This document shows positions 44,272-49,306 of a stretch of DNA of 49,306 nt, one piece after another. A model generated the notes under the pieces. The model did no database searches. It was not told where the DNA came from and was given only the letters and a program-made list of their open reading frames with translations. This stretch comes from Alphaproteobacteria bacterium (GTDB lineage Bacteria; Pseudomonadota; Alphaproteobacteria; Micropepsales; Micropepsaceae): contig JAGWJY010000023.1 of NCBI GenBank assembly GCA_028865545.1, positions 1-49,306 on the forward strand, given 5' to 3'. The position numbers were made by a program, and so were the translations under genes. Position 1 is the first letter of the stretch. The number at the start of each line of letters is the position of its first letter.

Positions 44272-46293
44272 TTGGCGCGCGAAGTTCCCGGTCCGGTCGG
44301 CACGCTTTCTGCGGCCTTGGCCAACGCTGCGAAGTTGCTGAAGGTCAAGCCCGCGTTTGCCGAAGAGCAAGCGCGCGAAATCCTGAAGGCGGCTCCCGGA
44401 AACGGCCAGGCATTGCTGTTGCTGGGGAGTGCCCAACGCCGTCAACGGAAAACCGCCGCGGCCGTCGAGACACTCAAACTCCTGGCCGAAACGTCGCCGA
44501 AGTCTGCTCCGGCCCAATTCGAATACGGCCTCGCTTTGGCCGAGGCGGGACAATGCGACGAGGCGATCGACGCGCTCCACCGCGCAGTGGCGCTCGAGCC
44601 CGGGCATGCCAGCGCGTGGCGCGAGCTCGGCGACCAGAAGGCGCTGACCGGCGACGACCACGGCGCCGTCGAGGCTTATGCCCATCATATCCAAGCGTCG
44701 GCGAACGACCCGCAACTTCGCGCAGCAGGTCAGGCGCTTTGCGAAAACAGACTCGCGGTGGCTGAGCATATGTTGCGTGCGTTCCTGAGGGAGAACCCGA
44801 CCGACGTGTCCGCCATTCGTATGCTGGCGGAGACCGGTTCGCGCCTCGGCCGCTATGAGGACGCCGAACATCTGCTCGCACGCTGCGTCGAGCTGGCGCC
44901 CGGCTTTACCGCCGCGCGGCATAACTACGCCTCCGTCCTGTATCGTCAGAACAAACCGCTGGAAGCCATCGCTCAGGCCGACATCCTGCTGAAGGACGAT
45001 CCGCGCAATCCCGGTCATCGCGCACTGAAGGCTGCCGCCTTGGGCCAGATTGGCGAATATGCCCGCGCCGTCGAGATTTATGAGAATCTGCTGGCGACCC
45101 ATCCCGGTCAGCCCAAGGCCTGGATGAGCTACGGCCACGCACTGAAGGCGCTCGGACGGCACAACGAATGCGTTGCCGCGTACCGCAAGAGCATTGCGCT
45201 GCTCCCCAGTTTGGGCGAGGCCTATTGGAGCCTGGCGAACCTCAAGACCTTCCGCTTCACCGACCAGGATGTGGCGGCTATGCGCGATCAACTGGCCCGC
45301 TCCGACATCGCGGATGAAGATCGCTATCACCTCGACTTCGCGCTCGGCAAAGCATTCGAGGATGCCGGCAAGTTCGATGTATCGTTCCAGCATTATGCAA
45401 AAGGAAACGCGTTGCGGCGGGCGGGTGCCGGCTACGATGCGGGAGAATTCGCCGAGCACGTCCAACGGCTGAAAGCCCAGTTCACGGCAGAATTCCTGCG
45501 AGACCGCTCAGCCGTCGGTTGCAATGCTCCCGATCCGATTTTCATCGTGGGACTGCCGCGTGCCGGATCCACGTTGCTGGAACAGATTTTGTCGAGCCAC
45601 TCCGCCATCGAGGGCACGATGGAATTGCCCGACATTATTGCGATCGCCCGCCGTCTTGGCGGCAAGAAGCGGCACGGCGAAGCGTCCGCCTACCCGTCAA
45701 TTCTGAATACCCTCGATCGGGGGATGTTCGCCGCGCTCGGCGAGGAATATCTCGCGCGCACGCGTATCCATCGCAAGCTGAGCCGTCCCTATTTCATCGA
45801 CAAGATGCCCAACAATTTCGTGCATGTGGGACTGATCCATCTGATCCTTCCCAATGCCAAGATCATCGACGCGCGCCGCCATCCGCTCGGCTGCTGCTTT
45901 TCCTGCTTCAAACAGCATTTCGCGCGGGGCCAGGCCTTCACCTACAGCCTTGATGACATCGGCCGGTATTACGCCAGTTATGTCGAGCTGATGGCGCATT
46001 ACGACGCCGTGCTACCGGGCCGCGTGCATCGCGTGATCTACGAACGACTCGTTGCCGATCCTGAGGCCGAGGTGCGCCGGCTTCTCGCCTATTGCGGCCT
46101 GCCTTTCGAGGATCGTTGCCTGCGCTTTTACGAAAATGAGCGCGCGGTCCGCACGGCAAGCTCCGAGCAGGTTCGCCAGCCCATCTTCAAGGACGCTGTC
46201 GAACACTGGCAGAATTTCGAGCCTTGGCTCGAACCGCTTAAGTCGGCGCTGGGGCTGGTGCTCGAACCTTACCCAGCTGCGCCCACTTTTTGA
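44272..46293 (+). CDS. TPR-repeat protein with C-terminal sulfotransferase domain
   Basis: Protein of 673 residues. The first about 350 residues are tandem TPR helices (e.g. PAQFEYGLALAEAGQ, AWRELGDQKALTGDD, AWMSYGHALKALGRH). Residues about 420-650 form a PAPS-dependent sulfotransferase, with the 5'-phosphosulfate loop GLPRAGSTLLEQIL at 426-439 and the 3'-phosphate region DARRHPLGCCFSCF. It should transfer sulfate to a protein, glycan or small molecule held by the repeats. The start is a TTG at 44272 behind AGGGG at good spacing. It is followed 150 bases later by a TBDR on the same strand, a pairing I remember as common in sphingomonads and relatives. No signal peptide is evident. Confidence 0.87.
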   Translation: MAREVPGPVGTLSAALANAAKLLKVKPAFAEEQAREILKAAPGNGQALLLLGSAQRRQRKTAAAVETLKLLAETSPKSAPAQFEYGLALAEAGQCDEAIDALHRAVALEPGHASAWRELGDQKALTGDDHGAVEAYAHHIQASANDPQLRAAGQALCENRLAVAEHMLRAFLRENPTDVSAIRMLAETGSRLGRYEDAEHLLARCVELAPGFTAARHNYASVLYRQNKPLEAIAQADILLKDDPRNPGHRALKAAALGQIGEYARAVEIYENLLATHPGQPKAWMSYGHALKALGRHNECVAAYRKSIALLPSLGEAYWSLANLKTFRFTDQDVAAMRDQLARSDIADEDRYHLDFALGKAFEDAGKFDVSFQHYAKGNALRRAGAGYDAGEFAEHVQRLKAQFTAEFLRDRSAVGCNAPDPIFIVGLPRAGSTLLEQILSSHSAIEGTMELPDIIAIARRLGGKKRHGEASAYPSILNTLDRGMFAALGEEYLARTRIHRKLSRPYFIDKMPNNFVHVGLIHLILPNAKIIDARRHPLGCCFSCFKQHFARGQAFTYSLDDIGRYYASYVELMAHYDAVLPGRVHRVIYERLVADPEAEVRRLLAYCGLPFEDRCLRFYENERAVRTASSEQVRQPIFKDAVEHWQNFEPWLEPLKSALGLVLEPYPAAPTF

Positions 46294-46310
46294 GCAGAAG
46301 TTTCCCATGC

Positions 46311-46367
46311 GTCATAAATAGGCATCTCCCATTGACGTGATGGGACGTTCAGCTTCTTATTTATGAC
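46311..46367. repeat. Nested inverted repeats upstream of TBDR2
   Basis: GTCATAAATA (46311-46320) and TATTTATGAC (46358-46367) are perfect 10-bp inverted repeats 37 bases apart. Inside them TCCCAT (46327-46332) and ATGGGA (46340-46345) form a second dyad. The region overlaps a candidate promoter, so it looks like an operator pair. A transcription terminator is less likely because no T-run follows on the plus strand. Confidence 0.55.
46332..46360 (+). promoter_or_regulatory. Candidate sigma70-type promoter of TBDR2
   Basis: A TTGACG -35 element (46332-46337) is separated by 17 bases from TCTTAT (46355-46360), which overlaps the right arm of the long inverted repeat. It lies about 90 bases upstream of the TBDR2 start. 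A protein bound to the repeats would block this promoter. Confidence 0.4.
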
Positions 46368-46446
46368 AAGAACAAAAAAGACTCGGGGAGAACGCGTGCG
46401 AGGGCGAGCGTCGGTTTGATCCAACTCAAGAGCGGGGGCTTTGATC

Positions 46447-48831
46447 GTGACGGGAAATTTTACGGGTAAGGCGGCGCGTCTGCGCCCAGTTCTTCTTCCG
46501 GCATTGCTGGCAACAACCATGTTCACAACGGTCTCGGCTGCAATGGCCGACGACAGCGGTGGCCTCGAGACGATCATCGTCACAGCTCAGAAGCGCGAAG
46601 AGGATCTGCAAAAAGTTCCCATAAACGTCCAGGTGCTGACCGCCCAGAAAATTTCCGAGTTGCACCTCACCGATTTCACCGATTTCGCAGAATACATGCC
46701 GAGCGTAAATTTTGCGGCTAGCGGCCAAGGCAGCAACGGCGGTCCGGGGTTCGCGAATATTACGATGCGCGGCATCGCCAGCGATCAGAACGGCAACCAT
46801 TCCGGTCCGCTGCCAACTGTCGGCGTCTATCTCGACGAACAACCGATCACCACGATCGGCGGCACGCTTGACGTGCCCACCTACGACGTTCAGCGCGTGG
46901 AAGCGTTGTCTGGTCCGCAAGGCACGCTTTACGGCGCCAGCTCTGAATCGGGCACGATACGCATCATCACCAACAAGCCGGATATGGACGCCTTCTCGGC
47001 GAGCTACAATATCGAAACCAACTCGGTCGAACACGGCGGCATCGGCTATTCCGGACACGGGATGGTCAATATCCCGCTCGAGGACAATATCGCCGTCCGC
47101 ATCGTGGCGTGGGACGAGCACGACGCCGGTTATATCGACAATATTCACGGCACGCGGACTTATCCGACGTCCGGCGTGACCATCGACAACGCCGCCTTGG
47201 CGAAGAACAACTACAACACGGTCGACAAGATGGGCGGCCGCGCCGCGTTGGAGATTGATCTCGACGACAATTGGACGATTACGCCCATGGTCATGGGGCA
47301 AATCGAAAATTCGAACGGCGTCTTCGCTTACGACCCGACGGTTGGACCGCTGGAGGTCAAGCACTTCTTCCCGGAATATGTCCACGACAAGTGGTATCAG
47401 GCCGCTCTCACGGTTCAGGGCAAGATCAGCAATCTCGACGTGATCTATACCGGCGGCTATATGGACCGGGCGATCAATTCGGAAGCCGACTATACGGACT
47501 ATTCCTTCTGGTACGACACGCTGTACGGCTATGGCGCTTACATCACCGACAATGCCGGCAATGTGATCGATCCGTCGCAATACATTCTCGGCACGGACCA
47601 CTTCACCAAGGAAAGCCACGAGTTCCGCATTTCAACGCCGAAAGACGACCGCCTGCGCATGGTTGCCGGCGCATTCTACGAGCGGCAGACGCACGACATT
47701 CTTCAGGACTACAAAATCAACGGCATCTCCAACAACATCTCGATTCCGGGTTGGCCCAATACACTGTGGCTGACCGACCAAGTCCGCGTGGACCGCGACT
47801 ATGCCGTGTTCGGGGAATTGGCCTATGATATCCTGCCCAACCTCACCGCGACGGGCGGTGTTCGCCTCTTCGAGGCCGATAATTCACTCAAAGGGTTCTT
47901 TGGACTCGCCGCGGGCTACAGTTCTGGCACCGGTATCTCGCAATGCGCCGTGCCGCCGCCGAACCCGACGCCGCTGTACAGCGTGCCATGTCAAAACCTC
48001 GACGCCCGCGTCAAACAAAACGGCGAGACGCACAAGCTCAATCTTACATGGCATGTCGATGATGATCGCATGCTGTACGCCACCTATTCGACGGGGTTCC
48101 GTCCGGGCGGCGTCAACCGGCGCAGCAATTTTGCGCCGTACAAATCGGACACGCTGACGAACTACGAGGTCGGTTGGAAAACGAGCTGGGACAATAATCT
48201 GATGCGCTTCAACGGCGCGTTCTATTTGGAAAATTGGAAGGACTTCCAGTTCCCGTTCCTTGGGCCCAATTCGCTGACGATCATCGCCAATGGCGGTCAG
48301 GCGCAGGTCAAGGGTGCCGAATTCGATTTGACATGGCTGCCGGCCGACGGCCTGACGCTGACCGGCTCCGGCGCTTACAATGACGCGCATCTGACTGCGG
48401 ATTATTGCGGCACGTTCGCCGGCGGCGTCGTCGTCACTTCTTGTCCGGGTACCGCGCAGGCACCCAAAGGCACCCAGCTGCCCATCACGCCGAAATGGAA
48501 ACTCAACGCCACCGCGCGTTATGAGTTCATGGTCGGCAACCTCAACGCCCATGTGCAGGGCTCGCTGGTTCACCAGAGCGGCGCCTGGCCGGATTTGCGC
48601 ATTGCAGAACGCACCCTGCTCGGACAATCGCGCGCCTATACGATGTTCGATTTCGCCACGGGCGTGGAGCAGGGCAACTGGACGCTCGAGCTCTACGTGA
48701 AGAACCTCACCGACGAGCGCGCCCAGCTTGGCCGATATGCGGAATGCACGCCCGGCGTCTGCGGCAACGAGACCTACATTCTGACCAGCCAGCCGCGCAC
48801 CATCGGGCTGACATTCGGCCAGAAATTCTAA
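46447..48831 (+). CDS. TonB-dependent receptor, TBDR2
   Basis: Outer-membrane receptor of 794 residues. The signal peptide runs to about residue 34 (AAMAD), a TonB box and plug follow (LETIIVTAQKREEDLQKVPI; MRGIASDQNG; VEALSGPQGTLYGASSESGTIRIIT), and the barrel ends in the classical terminal Phe (IGLTFGQKF). This branch of short TBDRs often handles siderophore-like or aromatic/lipidic small molecules as well as sugars, so the substrate is open. I take the GTG at 46447 because AGCGGGGG is 8 bases upstream; the TTG at 46441 would be too close to it. Its partner gene appears to be the TPR-sulfotransferase upstream. Confidence 0.92.
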   Translation: MTGNFTGKAARLRPVLLPALLATTMFTTVSAAMADDSGGLETIIVTAQKREEDLQKVPINVQVLTAQKISELHLTDFTDFAEYMPSVNFAASGQGSNGGPGFANITMRGIASDQNGNHSGPLPTVGVYLDEQPITTIGGTLDVPTYDVQRVEALSGPQGTLYGASSESGTIRIITNKPDMDAFSASYNIETNSVEHGGIGYSGHGMVNIPLEDNIAVRIVAWDEHDAGYIDNIHGTRTYPTSGVTIDNAALAKNNYNTVDKMGGRAALEIDLDDNWTITPMVMGQIENSNGVFAYDPTVGPLEVKHFFPEYVHDKWYQAALTVQGKISNLDVIYTGGYMDRAINSEADYTDYSFWYDTLYGYGAYITDNAGNVIDPSQYILGTDHFTKESHEFRISTPKDDRLRMVAGAFYERQTHDILQDYKINGISNNISIPGWPNTLWLTDQVRVDRDYAVFGELAYDILPNLTATGGVRLFEADNSLKGFFGLAAGYSSGTGISQCAVPPPNPTPLYSVPCQNLDARVKQNGETHKLNLTWHVDDDRMLYATYSTGFRPGGVNRRSNFAPYKSDTLTNYEVGWKTSWDNNLMRFNGAFYLENWKDFQFPFLGPNSLTIIANGGQAQVKGAEFDLTWLPADGLTLTGSGAYNDAHLTADYCGTFAGGVVVTSCPGTAQAPKGTQLPITPKWKLNATARYEFMVGNLNAHVQGSLVHQSGAWPDLRIAERTLLGQSRAYTMFDFATGVEQGNWTLELYVKNLTDERAQLGRYAECTPGVCGNETYILTSQPRTIGLTFGQKF

Positions 48832-48960
48832 AGGGGCGCCGCGCAGGAGATGGCGTGCAGCGAAGCTTGGCTTGTCTGGCGTAGCATTGCGGATACAAGC
48901 CCAGGTTCGCCCTTCGGGCTACGCCGGGCAGGCTTCTCTCGCTGTTGCGAGCGAAGCCTG
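48832..48960. repeat. Hairpin-rich intergenic block (REP-like) after TBDR2
   Basis: Several inverted repeats follow one another: GGCTTGT/ACAAGCC (48869-48875 with 48895-48901), TGGCGTAGC/GCTACGCC, and a strong hairpin 48929-48960 with an 8-bp stem, one mismatch, a 5-bp stem and a TGTT loop. The last stem ends at the CCA end of the tRNA-Leu fragment. Such blocks often act as transcription ends and occur in many genomic copies; only one copy is in this window, so repetition is inferred. Confidence 0.45.
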
Positions 48961-49013
48961 GTGCCCCTGGCCGGACTTGAACCAGCACGCCCGTGAAGGC
49001 AACAGATTTTGAG
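48959..49013 (-). pseudogene. 3' half of tRNA-Leu(CAA), truncated at the anticodon loop (att site)
   Basis: On the minus strand the sequence runs from the anticodon loop (CTCAAAA, anticodon CAA at 49011-49009) through the 3' anticodon stem TCTGT, a long variable arm, T-arm GCTGG/CCGGC with TTCAAGT, acceptor strand CAGGGGC, discriminator A and encoded CCA. The 5' half is missing: the bases that should form ACAGA and the D-arm are replaced by unrelated sequence. A tyrosine-recombinase gene begins 180 bases away. This is how a tRNA 3' end looks after an island has inserted at the anticodon loop. Confidence 0.85.
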
Positions 49014-49038
49014 AAGCCCCAGATGCCCTATCCTTTGT

Positions 49039-49164
49039 GTATCCGGGGGTATCCGATTTCCCGATAACCGACTGTTAGCACTAGACTTTTCCGGCTATCG
49101 ACCCATCCATACCTAACCGGATGTTCGCCACGGTTGGCTTTCTGGTTGCACCTATGTTGCACCT
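49039..49164. repeat. Helically phased short direct repeats before the integrase gene
   Basis: GTATCCG occurs at 49039-49045 and 49049-49055 (10-base period), and GTTGCACCT at 49145-49153 and 49156-49164 (11-base period). Between an att core and an integrase gene such phased repeats are good candidates for arm-type recombinase or excisionase binding sites. Confidence 0.4.
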
Positions 49165-49191
49165 GAAATCCGACCTCAACGGAGGTTAGGA

Positions 49192-49306
49192 ATGCCCAAA
49201 ATCAAACTCACCAAGACCGCTGTCGATGCGGCCTCGCCGAAAGAACGCGATTACGAACTCCGAGACACGATGATACCCGGCTTCCTCGTAAAGGTCACGC
49301 CAACCG
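49192..49306 (+). CDS. Tyrosine recombinase (integrase), N-terminus only
   Basis: The first 38 residues (MPKIKLTKTAVDAASPKERDY..., ending near LVKVTPT) match the arm-type DNA-binding domain at the start of island and phage integrases (DUF4102 style: KLT-TVDAA-P---DY--RD---PGF--KV). A strong GGAGG site precedes the ATG. The gene continues beyond the window; the catalytic Arg/His/Tyr domain is not seen. It points away from the tRNA-Leu fragment, into the presumed island. Confidence 0.87.
   Translation, partial: MPKIKLTKTAVDAASPKERDYELRDTMIPGFLVKVTPT

Noticed and set aside
48959-49020. Group I intron splitting a tRNA-Leu at the anticodon loop
   Set aside because: Such introns occur in some bacterial tRNAs, but the break here is before the loop rather than in the anticodon. 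The adjoining sequence does not end in the expected G, and an integrase gene follows.

Overview
The window looks like chromosome of a GC-rich alphaproteobacterium that degrades plant polymers. Gram-negative envelope genes (TamA/TamB, two TonB-dependent receptors, hereafter TBDRs), LacI-controlled pentose genes and dense gene packing point to a Caulobacter- or Rhizomicrobium/Micropepsaceae-like organism. The genus is an inference from gene content only.

Layout. The left edge (1-7063) carries the start of a gene with a Tat-like leader, a large TBDR, a secreted CE1/esterase-D-like esterase and a GH51 arabinofuranosidase, all on the minus strand. At 7177-15844 there is a housekeeping block: a 105-aa hypothetical gene and a DusB-type tRNA-dihydrouridine synthase (overlapping), then tamA-tamB (overlapping), then a CPA1 Na+/H+ antiporter on the plus strand. 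A tRNA-Ser(CGA) follows at 15904-15993. At 16065-20164 lies hypC-hypD-hypE-hypX, a compact operon for assembling the Fe(CN)2CO centre of [NiFe]-hydrogenase. It includes the aerobic CO-forming enzyme HypX, but no hydrogenase structural gene is in the window. Divergent from it is nnrS, then rlmJ. At 22698-36480 is the sugar region: an SSS Na+/sugar symporter, a retropepsin-like protease, a GH3 glycosidase, an aldose 1-epimerase, an MFS sugar porter, an IlvD/Edd-type pentonate dehydratase, an aldehyde dehydrogenase, a XylX-type dehydratase and a LacI regulator. At 36790-39643 is a nitric-oxide module (qNor norB plus an NsrR-like Rrf2 regulator). At 39834-44007 are an M3 peptidase, a small secreted protein, a methyltransferase, a possible 29-aa peptide and a DedA protein. 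At 44272-48831 are a TPR-sulfotransferase and a second TBDR. The right edge carries a truncated tRNA-Leu(CAA) 3' half followed by the start of a tyrosine-recombinase gene, which I read as the boundary of an integrated island.

How the genes fit together. TBDR1, the esterase, GH51, GH3, aldose epimerase and sugar porter would import and cut an arabinoxylan-like material. The XylX/aldehyde dehydrogenase/dehydratase set would oxidise the pentose to 2-oxoglutarate by a Weimberg-type route. Three promoter regions (TBDR1, GH51, MFS porter) carry 14-bp LacI-type sites matching the xyl-box I remember from Xanthomonas (TGGTAGCGCTAACA) at 13, 12 and 13 of 14 positions. The LacI gene in the window is the obvious candidate regulator. 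This proposed scattered regulon is the most interesting pattern I found. The NO genes (nnrS, norB, nsrR) and the aerobic hyp genes suggest a soil organism facing changing oxygen, with H2 use and NO stress.
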